A DNA stretch of 5,216 nucleotides from Pseudomonadota bacterium (GTDB lineage Bacteria; Desulfobacterota; Syntrophobacteria; Syntrophobacterales; Syntrophobacteraceae). The notes under the pieces are model-generated. The model did not search any database. It was not told the origin of the DNA and worked only from the letters and a program-made list of their open reading frames with translations. The stretch spans positions 1 through 5,216 of the forward strand of contig JAEZHY010000098.1 in the NCBI GenBank assembly GCA_023416335.1, in the 5' to 3' direction. Positions 1 through 5,216 of the stretch are shown here, piece after piece; the stretch's first letter is position 1; each line of letters begins with the position of its first letter. The position numbers and the translations under genes were made by a program.

Positions 1-138
1 CCTGCCGGGACGGGGTTCCCAAGGCGGACCTTGGGAACCAGCGGCTTCTTTACTTAACGCAACAACATTGGGGTCCATCGATCGTCGAATGTAATCAGAC
101 GCCTCGAACAACCATGCTATTCTCGAAGCTACCCCGGC
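1..138. other. Gene-free stretch downstream of the mipA-like gene
   Basis: No open frame with coding character is visible on either strand between the window edge and the stop codon of the mipA-like gene. Apart from the hairpin at 14-39, I see no terminator with a T-tract and no convincing promoter. The segment is probably a 3' intergenic region. Confidence 0.6.
14..39. repeat. Perfect 11-bp palindromic hairpin, REP-like intergenic repeat
   Basis: The arms GGTTCCCAAGG (14-24) and CCTTGGGAACC (29-39) are exact reverse complements around a four-base CGGA loop. Neither strand has a T-run directly after the stem, so it is not a textbook intrinsic terminator, although it lies about 100 bases past the stop of the mipA-like gene. 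From memory, hairpins built on TTCCCAAG/CTTGGGAA are scattered between genes in many proteobacterial and cyanobacterial genomes, like REP elements. The same GGTTCCCA core recurs at 4860-4867 and, inverted and one base shorter, at 4971-4977, which supports a dispersed family. The palindrome itself is certain; its class is inferred. Confidence 0.7.
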
Positions 139-1020
139 CTAAAAATGATACCCGACCACACTCCCGACCGTTGCGCTCGTACCTGACTCGGTTATGGGGC
201 TTTTATCGGCGTCGCCCATCAGCCGTTTTATCCCTGCATCGGTCGAAATGAACCAGTGACGGTCCAGCAGGTAGGTGGCGTTCAGACCCGCCGTCACATC
301 CTTCAGGCCGCCTTCCGCGTTGAAGGTCGGGAACGCCGTGCGCGAGGCCTGTTGAGCCGTCACGCCGAAGAAGGTCTGCATATAGGAGTCGGTCGCCCAA
401 GTGGCGCCTATGCCCGGTGTAAGAATAAGGTTCGGGGTCGGATGAAACGGAACACCCATACCGAGATTGAACAATATTCCGTCATTTTGATCGCCGGTGT
501 ATTTCACGAGCGATCCATGAAACGCGACGGGTCCCAGCTTGTAGGCGCCGAATACGCGGACCCCCAGGGCGGCGTCGATATCTCCCAGGCCCACCAATCT
601 GTCGTCCGTGCCGAAAAGGCCTGTCCCGAAGAAGCTGTCGCCTTTTTCGTCACGGCCCGGGTTGTAAGTGAGTCCAACGCCAAATTGATAGTTACGGCCG
701 GGTAAAAAGTTGACGTTAAGCCCGCCCACTCCGAGAGAAACGATATCGCGCCAGTTCACATTGAAATAGGGCACGGGAGATGGGGTATAGAAATCGCTTC
801 CTTCATACCTTGGGCCGACCCGCAGACCCGCCCCGAGCTTCACGTCCCATTCCTTTTGCTCCGGCGTTTGTCCCAAGTTTGCCTGATTGTCGGTCCAGAA
901 GCCGGATCCCCCTCCCGCCGGGCAAATTCCAGGCGAGACAATCGGCATAAGCAGTAACGCAACCACTTGAATCAACAGGAAATGTTTAGGAAATATCTTC
1001 AATAGTCGGGGGTTCCGCAT
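139..1020 (-). CDS. MipA/OmpV family outer-membrane beta-barrel protein
   Basis: This 293-residue protein is predicted to be an outer-membrane beta-barrel of the MipA/OmpV family. Residues 1-13 are basic (MRNPRLLKIFPKH) and 14-29 are hydrophobic, forming a signal peptide; cleavage is likely near residues 33-36. The Cys at 33 lacks a proper lipobox. Family-like segments are GAGLRVGPRYEGSD (63-76), YQFGVGLTYNPGRDE (111-125), DSYMQTFFGVT (211-221), GGLKDVTAGLNATYLLDRHW (237-256) and the hallmark RLMGDADKSPI (266-276). The chain ends in Tyr-His-Phe, the terminal aromatic signature recognised by the barrel assembly machinery. The ATG at 1020 has GAGGA (1032-1028) seven bases upstream. MipA of E. 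coli was described as a scaffold linking MltA and PBP1B, but most relatives have no proven role, so I give no symbol. The 211-base upstream gap suggests its own promoter. The family call is secure; the specific role is not. Confidence 0.9.
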   Translation of the reverse strand: MRNPRLLKIFPKHFLLIQVVALLLMPIVSPGICPAGGGSGFWTDNQANLGQTPEQKEWDVKLGAGLRVGPRYEGSDFYTPSPVPYFNVNWRDIVSLGVGGLNVNFLPGRNYQFGVGLTYNPGRDEKGDSFFGTGLFGTDDRLVGLGDIDAALGVRVFGAYKLGPVAFHGSLVKYTGDQNDGILFNLGMGVPFHPTPNLILTPGIGATWATDSYMQTFFGVTAQQASRTAFPTFNAEGGLKDVTAGLNATYLLDRHWFISTDAGIKRLMGDADKSPITESGTSATVGSVVGYHF

Positions 1021-1027
1021 ATTGGGG

Positions 1028-1032
1028 TCCTC
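1028..1032 (-). promoter_or_regulatory. Ribosome binding site of the mipA-like gene
   Basis: Read on the minus strand, GAGGA lies seven bases before the ATG at 1020. It supports this start, and the signal peptide begins directly there. Confidence 0.7.
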
Positions 1033-1163
1033 AATAGAATTCGAATCGTTAATGGCAACAGCCTGGATATAGAGTGTGTATCCGTTCGCATCCCGCGCGA
1101 GGATACCAGAATTAATCGAAAGAAACCATAGTCACAATGGTGGTGTATACGACCCGCTATAGT

Positions 1164-1192
1164 AACAGGTACAAGGGTAAGTCGAACAGGTA
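1164..1192 (-). promoter_or_regulatory. Direct repeat, possible regulator site upstream of the mipA-like gene
   Basis: The octamer TACCTGTT (minus strand) occurs exactly twice, at 1192-1185 and 1171-1164, 21 bases apart start to start, or about two helical turns. The second copy runs into TACTAT (1164-1159), a passable -10 hexamer, while no good -35 is visible. That pattern would suit an activator-dependent promoter. A transcript from here would have a leader of about 130 bases. The repeat is seen; the regulatory role is inferred. Confidence 0.3.
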
Positions 1193-1231
1193 TGCATCGA
1201 TGTTACAGTTGCCGTGAAATCTCGAATGGAC

Positions 1232-2194
1232 TTACATCAATTCCCTGACGAGTTCTTTCAGCTCCGGATCGGGCGTTTCTCCGGTGTCCGCAGTCCGCCA
1301 ATCGTCGAAAGCGGCTTCTTCCCAGTTCTTTATTATTACATGAACAGATTGTCCCCGCGGGCCCCATACTACCGGATCGGTTGGGCCAAAGATCGCAATC
1401 ACCGGAGCACCGACTGCCGAGGCCAGGTGGGTTACCCCGGAGTCGCTGCCGATGTAGAGCCGGCACCGGGAAAGAAGAGCAGCGAGATTTGTGAGAGGGA
1501 GGCCGGAAACGATGGGGATTCCCAATTCGGCAATGCTTTTGGAGAACTCTTCGAGGTAATAATCTGCGGGGCCTGTGGAGAATAGAACAGGAACAGCAAA
1601 CTCTTTTTTTAGCCAATGCAGAAGGGAATGCCAGTTGTTCGGGGGGCAGACTTTTCTTTTTCCGCCGCTGCCGGGATGAATGAAAACCGGCTTCTCCGCA
1701 ATCCCGAATCGCTTCAGAAAACTGTCCGATTCTTCCAACACGTTGGGCGGTTGGATGAGAGAACCGGAAGACATGGAAAATTGCAGGCCGAGAGCGGCCA
1801 TCTGCCGGCGGACAAAATCAGTGACGTGAATCCCTGTTTCATCGGTCGGAAAAGATTTGATCCAGTTCACTCGCGCGCGTAGCTGGGTCGAGAGCCTCTC
1901 TGCAAGAATGCGGGTCCCGCTCTGGCCGAGTATGAAGACCCGGTCGGCCTCTTCGAGAAAGTCGGGAAGGGGAGTACTCCTCCACAGATTATCCTGGAAC
2001 AGGGAAGGGATGAGCGGCCCATCGAGGGGAACGCATTTTCCAAAGTAGGGTTTGCCAACCAGAAGGGCCACATGCTCCGGCTTGGACCAGAAGTCCAGCA
2101 TCAGGCGGGGATCGGCGGCGCACAATTCATCCAGAACCGAGGCTGCAAGGAGAAAATCTCCCAGCGCCCCCTGGTGAAAAACAACGGCTCTCAT
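1232..2194 (-). CDS. Family 9 glycosyltransferase (ADP-heptose:LPS heptosyltransferase-like)
   Basis: The 320-residue product fits glycosyltransferase family 9, GT-B fold enzymes that move heptose or related sugars from nucleotide donors onto lipopolysaccharide core or other surface glycans at the cytoplasmic face of the inner membrane. The N-terminus FHQGALGDFLLA (6-17) carries the family's Gly-Asp loop. The C-terminal donor-binding half shows FIHPGSGGKRKVCPPNNW (171-188), a strand ending in FSTGPAD (205-211), and the signature GSDSGVTHLASAVGAP (249-264) followed by IAIFGPTDP (266-274). Length is slightly under the usual 330-360 residues, with no sign of truncation. No strong Shine-Dalgarno precedes the ATG at 2194, but the first strand begins right there, so the start is sound. 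It lies 52 bases after the kinase gene on the same strand, and the two are probably co-transcribed. Acceptor and donor sugars cannot be read from sequence, so no waa symbol is given. Confidence 0.88.
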   Translation of the reverse strand: MRAVVFHQGALGDFLLAASVLDELCAADPRLMLDFWSKPEHVALLVGKPYFGKCVPLDGPLIPSLFQDNLWRSTPLPDFLEEADRVFILGQSGTRILAERLSTQLRARVNWIKSFPTDETGIHVTDFVRRQMAALGLQFSMSSGSLIQPPNVLEESDSFLKRFGIAEKPVFIHPGSGGKRKVCPPNNWHSLLHWLKKEFAVPVLFSTGPADYYLEEFSKSIAELGIPIVSGLPLTNLAALLSRCRLYIGSDSGVTHLASAVGAPVIAIFGPTDPVVWGPRGQSVHVIIKNWEEAAFDDWRTADTGETPDPELKELVRELM

Positions 2195-2246
2195 GTTCTA
2201 TTTCGAGTGGTTTGGATAAGATGAACGCTGCATAGACGAAGAACCG

Positions 2247-2903
2247 TCATTCCTGAGGACAGTCTTTCGCGCCGGATCTTTTCACGATCTGAAGAAAATC
2301 GGAAATTCCGAACCCCGGTGTGCTCCGCGTCCGGTAGTCGATTTCGATATCGGCCAGCTTCTGGTAAAGCCCCTCGCGCTCGTCCAGCAAAAGGTTATAG
2401 GATCGAAGCAGCGCCGCTTCATCGCTTTCGCCGTCCCGTCTGCCGAACAAGCCACGCCAGAGCACAGGCCTGGGATTTGCCCTGTATTCCCGCAGCATTG
2501 CATCCCGGATCTCGGGGGGATTGGTGAAGTTCACCATCGTCGTGAGGGACCTCAGCCGCGCGAGCAGGTCCTCTCCGGTGTAGATCACGCTTCCGGTGGT
2601 GTCCACGACTACGTTCTCGGAACCCTCGCCGCACGCATTCGTCTCCAGCCACTCCAGGACATCGGAGACCACTTCCTTTTCGCAGGCCAGGTATATCGCT
2701 TCCTTCCGCTCGTAGTCGGGCTGGAAAGGAAAACCCATCCATTCCCCGAGACTCAAAGCGCTGCCGTCTTCACGTTTCAATTGGGAATCGAGCCTGTCGG
2801 TAATAAGGTCGTCGCAGCAAAACCGCTTGTACCCGATGCCTGCAAGTTTGGCCGACCAGAACGACTTCCCCGACCCCGACATCCCAATAAGTGAGAGCAG
2901 CAC
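2247..2903 (-). CDS. Shikimate-kinase-like P-loop kinase of unknown substrate
   Basis: A 218-residue P-loop kinase starting at GTG. The Walker A loop GMSGSGKS spans residues 7-14 straight after the first strand, as in shikimate and nucleoside kinases. An Asp pair in CCDDLI (29-34) sits where shikimate kinase has its substrate Asp motif. VVVDTTGS (98-105) occupies the place of the second substrate loop but lacks the usual Gly-Gly-Gly. An Arg-rich lid-like stretch lies around 139-158, and EGLYQKLADIEID near 177-189 resembles the C-terminal helix-strand of shikimate kinases. At 218 residues it is longer than a typical 170-residue AroK. The frame stays open upstream to an ATG at 3038, but that adds 45 poorly conserved-looking residues before the first strand and lacks a ribosome site; the GTG has GGAG five bases upstream. 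A true AroK/AroL role is doubtful. Its place just before a glycosyltransferase suggests phosphorylation of a sugar or similar small molecule, by inference only. Confidence 0.72.
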   Translation of the reverse strand: MLLSLIGMSGSGKSFWSAKLAGIGYKRFCCDDLITDRLDSQLKREDGSALSLGEWMGFPFQPDYERKEAIYLACEKEVVSDVLEWLETNACGEGSENVVVDTTGSVIYTGEDLLARLRSLTTMVNFTNPPEIRDAMLREYRANPRPVLWRGLFGRRDGESDEAALLRSYNLLLDEREGLYQKLADIEIDYRTRSTPGFGISDFLQIVKRSGAKDCPQE

Positions 2904-2908
2904 GTGAA

Positions 2909-2912
2909 CTCC
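2909..2912 (-). promoter_or_regulatory. Ribosome binding site deciding the kinase start
   Basis: GGAG on the minus strand lies five bases before the GTG at 2903. The alternative ATG at 3038 has no comparable site. This, with the position of the P-loop, favours the shorter protein. Confidence 0.6.
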
Positions 2913-3069
2913 GAAGTGAAAAAGAATTGAGCCTTGGCGGACCGCGTATTGCGCCGCAATTTCAAAATAAGCAAGGAATGGCGGTATTCTAGGGAATTGG
3001 AGAAAAAATGCAACCAAGTTTGCGGAGACCGGCGGCATCAGACTCAGGGAGAGACGACGGATTGCGAAA

Positions 3070-3897
3070 TTAAGAAGTGAAGTCTCCGGCCTCGGATAAT
3101 CTTTGATCTCTTTGACGCTGTAACTTCCGGGCTTCTCCGACCAGCATCAGAGTCTCCTGCCAACACTCTCCGCAAAACGATGTGAATTTTTCGAAGAGTT
3201 CGTCTTCGTGGACAAGGGGAGTGCCGTGCGAAGGTACGCCTTTTGTCGACGTATATTCCGCAAGTGCCGTTATATATTCGTAGCGCCTTTCCTTCTCGAT
3301 AACGATCGGTGGATATCCGGCTTTGAGGCACGGGAGATTGGCAATCAGACGTGCAACTCTTCCGTTACCGTCCCAGAAGGGATGTATGGAAACAAAGGAT
3401 ATATGCAGTCGTGCATAGGATTTCAGGATCTCCTTGGAGTCCTTATAAGTTCGGATTTCTTCATTGAGCAACTCAAGCCAGCGCTCCATAAGCTCCGGAG
3501 TTTCCCAGAAATCCGAAAACTCGATTATCCTCGGCTGATTACTGATTGTTGCACTGGTTGAATTGTTTTCCTTTTTCCAGTGTCCGACAGGCTTGTAGAC
3601 GTCGAAGACCGGTTCGGTAATCACGAGCCTATGAAGATCGAACAGATGCGATTCATTGATCTCCTGTTCTCCGATCAGGTTGTACATGAGATCGACCGCC
3701 CTGGCATGGCCTTCGACGTCGCGATGATCTTTCAGCGGCTTCCCGCTGATGGTCAGTCCTTCGCTGAGAACAAATGCGGTTTCACCCAAGGTAAGAGTGT
3801 TTCCCTCGATGGCCGTGGACGTGTGAGTCCACAGGACTCTGAGTTGTTCGAGGAGGTTTTTTCTGATGTCTTCATCAAGCCCTTGGAGAAACTTCAT
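3070..3897 (-). CDS. Fic family protein, class II (N-terminal inhibitory helix), probable AMP transferase
   Basis: This 275-residue protein contains a Fic (Fido) domain. The catalytic motif HPFWDGNGRVAR spans residues 172-183, with the general-base His172, Asp176 in the acidic position, and Gly177-Asn178-Gly179-Arg180 and Arg183 for nucleotide phosphates. Near the N-terminus, STAIEGN (27-33) matches the inhibitory motif (S/T)xxxE(G/N), with Glu31 expected to block productive ATP binding by pairing with the second motif Arg; this marks class II. The target-positioning flap is probably around VGHWKKENN (104-112). Known Fic enzymes mostly transfer AMP to a hydroxyl of a protein. No C-terminal winged helix is evident; the chain ends in a charged stretch after 255. 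The ATG at 3897 is forced by an in-frame TGA about 14 codons upstream with no other start between. No antitoxin-like gene adjoins, as expected when inhibition is internal. The target protein is unknown. Confidence 0.92.
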   Translation of the reverse strand: MKFLQGLDEDIRKNLLEQLRVLWTHTSTAIEGNTLTLGETAFVLSEGLTISGKPLKDHRDVEGHARAVDLMYNLIGEQEINESHLFDLHRLVITEPVFDVYKPVGHWKKENNSTSATISNQPRIIEFSDFWETPELMERWLELLNEEIRTYKDSKEILKSYARLHISFVSIHPFWDGNGRVARLIANLPCLKAGYPPIVIEKERRYEYITALAEYTSTKGVPSHGTPLVHEDELFEKFTSFCGECWQETLMLVGEARKLQRQRDQRLSEAGDFTS

Positions 3898-4099
3898 GGG
3901 GATTTTTCCCGCCTTGTTTGGGTTCGATAAAGTGTATCATTTTCAGCACCCTGACGCGAACGGCAAAAACGTTCCAATCCAATTTCAGTCTTGCCGATTC
4001 CGTGGTTTCACAATCCGGCGCTAAATGCCTTGACATGAGTGACGAAATGGGAAAGAAACCCTGCTGGTATCTATCTTGAAGAGCAGGAGAGAAAAATCC
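3898..4099. promoter_or_regulatory. Divergent intergenic region between fic and pyrF
   Basis: These 202 bases must hold the promoters of both the Fic gene (leftward) and pyrF (rightward). A perfect TTGACA is present at 4030-4035 on the plus strand, but no good -10 hexamer lies 16-18 bases downstream, so I do not assign a promoter precisely. On the minus strand GGGA-AAAA-TCCC directly before the fic ATG could form a small hairpin over its only Shine-Dalgarno-like bases. No small gene with coding character is evident. Confidence 0.4.
4085..4090 (+). promoter_or_regulatory. Ribosome binding site deciding the pyrF start
   Basis: AGGAGA lies nine bases before the ATG at 4100. The in-frame TTG at 4076 lies upstream of this site and the ATG at 4121 has no site of its own, so 4100 is preferred. 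Confidence 0.75.
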
Positions 4100-4816
4100 A
4101 TGGCTTCGAAAAACATCCCTATGAATGAACGAATCATATTTGCACTCGATGTGGAGTCTCCCGATCTCGCTAAACGCCTGGTCGAGCGCCTGGAAAGCCA
4201 TATAAAATTCTACAAGGTCGGCCTGCAGCTCTTCCTTGCCGGCTGGTTCCCTATTGTGGACTGGATCACGGCGCGCGGCCACAAGGTCATGCTGGACCTG
4301 AAATTCTTCGATGTTCCCGAGACCGTTAAACTGGCGGTGAGCCAGCTCAGGAACAGAGGTGTTACGTTTGCGACGGTGCACAGCGGGAACGGACCGATGC
4401 TCAAGACTGCCGCCGAGGTCAAAGGAGATGTGAAGATCCTGGCCGTGACGGTTCTTACCAGCATTGGCGAGGAGGATTTGAAAGATCTTGCAGGAGCGCA
4501 CGGTACGGTTGAGGATCTCGTAATATCGCGTGCCCGCAGAGCCCTTGCCTCAGGTGTTGACGGAGTTGTTGCCTCCGGCCTCGAAGCAGCGAGTTTGCGG
4601 CGCGAACTGGGAAACGACTTTCTTATAGTCACTCCGGGGATACGTCCCGCCGGCTCGGGGTCACGGGACGATCAGAGGCGGATAATCACCGCCGGAAAAG
4701 CGATTGCGGCCGGTGCCGATCATGTGGTCGTAGGCCGTCCCATAAGAGATGCAACCGATCCGATCTCCGTAGTCGAGGCAATGCAGCAGGAGGTTGTCCG
4801 CGAACTCGGCGTCTGA
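4100..4816 (+). CDS. pyrF: Orotidine 5'-phosphate decarboxylase
   Basis: PyrF catalyses the last step of de novo UMP synthesis, decarboxylating orotidine 5'-phosphate to UMP in the cytoplasm. The 238-residue product has the usual length for the bacterial TIM-barrel enzyme. Landmarks in order are FALDV (14-18) with the ribose-binding Asp17, FYKVG (37-41) with Lys39, the catalytic signature DLKFFDVPET (66-75) carrying the Asp66-Lys68-Asp71 charge network, TVHSGNG (92-98) at the next strand, TPGIRP (178-183) in the phosphate-loop region and GADHVVVGRPI (205-215) that closes the barrel around the phosphate. All key residues are present, so the enzyme should be active. It stands alone on the plus strand, divergent from the fic gene, with no other pyr gene in view; the following gene begins 332 bases on. 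No pyrimidine-responsive attenuator or clear terminator was recognised. Confidence 0.97.
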   Translation: MASKNIPMNERIIFALDVESPDLAKRLVERLESHIKFYKVGLQLFLAGWFPIVDWITARGHKVMLDLKFFDVPETVKLAVSQLRNRGVTFATVHSGNGPMLKTAAEVKGDVKILAVTVLTSIGEEDLKDLAGAHGTVEDLVISRARRALASGVDGVVASGLEAASLRRELGNDFLIVTPGIRPAGSGSRDDQRRIITAGKAIAAGADHVVVGRPIRDATDPISVVEAMQQEVVRELGV

Positions 4817-4856
4817 TCCGGACCCACACGCGCGAACTCCCGGAAAAAATCGGAAA

Positions 4857-4980
4857 CCAGGTTCCCAGGGCAGATTAATCGCGAATTCAAGACTTTAATG
4901 ACTCTGGATCCCGGCTCAAAAGCACTCAAACACGGGATGACGGGATTGAGGGCTCCGTCGAAAAGTGCCCGGGAACCAGG
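4857..4980. repeat. Possible 124-bp miniature element with imperfect terminal inverted repeats
   Basis: The left end CCAGGTTCCCAGGGCA (4857-4872) and right end TGCCCGGGAACCAGG (4966-4980) are inverted repeats differing by one substitution and one missing base over 16 positions. Between them is a second inverted pair, ATCCCG (4908-4913) and CGGGAT (4933-4938), within a segment reminiscent of scattered repeats that read CGTCATCCC...GGGATCCAG on the minus strand. I see no target-site duplication and no open frame inside. It may be a MITE-like or REP-cluster insertion sharing its end core with the hairpin at 14-39. Confidence 0.4.
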
Positions 4981-5107
4981 TCCGTCTTCATTTGTACTTT
5001 TTTCTCTCCAATTCCCGCCGTTTTTCGGATTTCCGGTCCAATGAATTGAAATCCCTTAAGAACTACCTTTCAGATTCCGATTAACCTATCGATCCGATGT
5101 TTTTAGA

Positions 5108-5139
5108 CCGGAACTGTTTTCGGAAAACATCCCGGAGGG
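5108..5139 (+). promoter_or_regulatory. Leader hairpin abutting the ribosome site of the last gene
   Basis: TGTTTT (5115-5120) and AAAACA (5124-5129) pair around a CGG loop, and an outer CCGG (5108-5111) can pair with CCGG (5132-5135). The outer stem runs into the Shine-Dalgarno GGAGGG (5134-5139), which lies nine bases before the GTG at 5149. Folding could therefore hide part of the ribosome site. The pairing is seen; control of translation is a guess. Confidence 0.35.
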
Positions 5140-5148
5140 AATCTCAAA

Positions 5149-5216
5149 GTGGAAGATCGGATGGATAACCAGAAAGTGCTGAAGTTTCTTGGAACCGGCT
5201 CGCCGCAGCTTCGAAG
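5149..5216 (+). CDS. N-terminal fragment of an unidentified protein, cut by the window edge
   Basis: A GTG at 5149, nine bases after a strong GGAGGG, opens a frame that runs to the window edge without a stop: 22 codons beginning MEDRMDNQKVLK and continuing FLGTGSPQLR. An internal ATG at 5161 is an alternative start. FLGTGSP is reminiscent of the first strand of metallo-beta-lactamase-fold hydrolases of the RNase Z type, but the same bases could begin a helical protein, and 22 residues are too few to decide. The strand matches pyrF, but the 332-base gap suggests separate transcription. Confidence 0.5.
   Translation, partial: MEDRMDNQKVLKFLGTGSPQLR

Larger units (their letters stand above)
4817..5148. 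other. 332-base intergenic region rich in inverted repeats
   Basis: No coding frame is apparent here. It contains a pair of imperfect inverted repeats (4857-4872 and 4966-4980), an internal small hairpin (4908-4938), a 7-bp hairpin GGATTTC/GAAATCC (5027-5033 with 5048-5054), and a hairpin just upstream of the next gene (5108-5135). A T-rich stretch at 4988-5003 might end pyrF transcription, but the stem before it is weak. The promoter of the next gene should also lie here, though I cannot place it. Confidence 0.5.

Noticed and set aside
256..705. Open frame of 149 codons on the plus strand
   Set aside because: It lies wholly antisense to the mipA-like gene, whose translation matches a known barrel family from signal peptide to terminal Phe.
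1214..1585. Open frame on the plus strand antisense to the glycosyltransferase
   Set aside because: It overlaps the conserved donor-binding half of the GT9 gene and its own translation looks random.
2419..2742. Arg- and Gly-rich open frame on the minus strand inside the kinase gene
   Set aside because: It is the same strand read in another frame; its Arg/Gly/Pro-rich composition is typical of a shadow of a GC-rich gene.
2948..2960. Small palindrome ATTGC-GCC-GCAAT between fic and the kinase
   Set aside because: Five-base arms are expected by chance in 5 kb and there is no T-tract or conserved context to support a terminator or operator.
4030..4056. Perfect TTGACA as a pyrF promoter
   Set aside because: No acceptable -10 hexamer follows at 16-18 bases; the extended TATCTA at 4068 is too far away to pair with it.
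4076..4099. TTG at 4076 as an upstream pyrF start
   Set aside because: The good ribosome site AGGAGA (4085-4090) lies downstream of it and points to the ATG at 4100, which gives the normal protein length.
3875..4501. Open frame of 208 codons on the minus strand across the fic-pyrF gap
   Set aside because: Most of it is antisense to pyrF, whose protein has every catalytic motif. Its translation shows no recognisable domain, so it is a shadow frame.
4817..4850. Stem TCCGG/CCGGA after the pyrF stop as an intrinsic terminator
   Set aside because: The stem is only five pairs with an 18-base loop and is followed by A residues rather than T on the plus strand.

Overview
The window looks like chromosomal DNA of a Gram-negative, outer-membrane bacterium of moderate GC content. 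An outer-membrane barrel of the MipA/OmpV family and a family 9 (LPS-type) glycosyltransferase support this. The protein style and the intergenic palindromes would suit a Desulfobacterota / syntrophic deltaproteobacterial relative, but that placement is only an impression. I see no rRNA, tRNA, CRISPR array, phage gene or transposase gene.

Layout, left to right. Positions 1-138 hold no gene but carry a perfect 11-bp palindromic hairpin (14-39). Four genes follow on the minus strand; in transcription order (right to left) they are a class II Fic-domain protein (3897-3070), a small shikimate-kinase-like P-loop kinase (best start is the GTG at 2903, ending 2247), a family 9 glycosyltransferase (2194-1232) and a MipA/OmpV outer-membrane protein (1020-139). 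On the plus strand, diverging from the fic gene, lies pyrF (orotidine 5'-phosphate decarboxylase, 4100-4816). A 332-base gap rich in inverted repeats follows, including a possible 124-bp element with imperfect terminal inverted repeats. The window then ends inside the first codons of another plus-strand gene (from 5149).

Functional reading. pyrF is a housekeeping pyrimidine-biosynthesis gene. The kinase and the glycosyltransferase are 52 bases apart and are probably co-transcribed, which hints at a shared role in making or modifying a surface glycan; this is inference. The mipA-like gene has a 211-base upstream gap with a direct repeat and is probably its own transcription unit. The fic gene is 166 bases from the kinase, shares the divergent 202-base region with pyrF, and looks like an autoinhibited AMP-transferase with no separate antitoxin gene beside it.

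I see no clear new multi-gene system. The points most worth a second look are the kinase with its altered substrate-site motif beside the glycosyltransferase, the palindromic repeat family at both ends of the window, and the repeat-bearing control region of the mipA-like gene.
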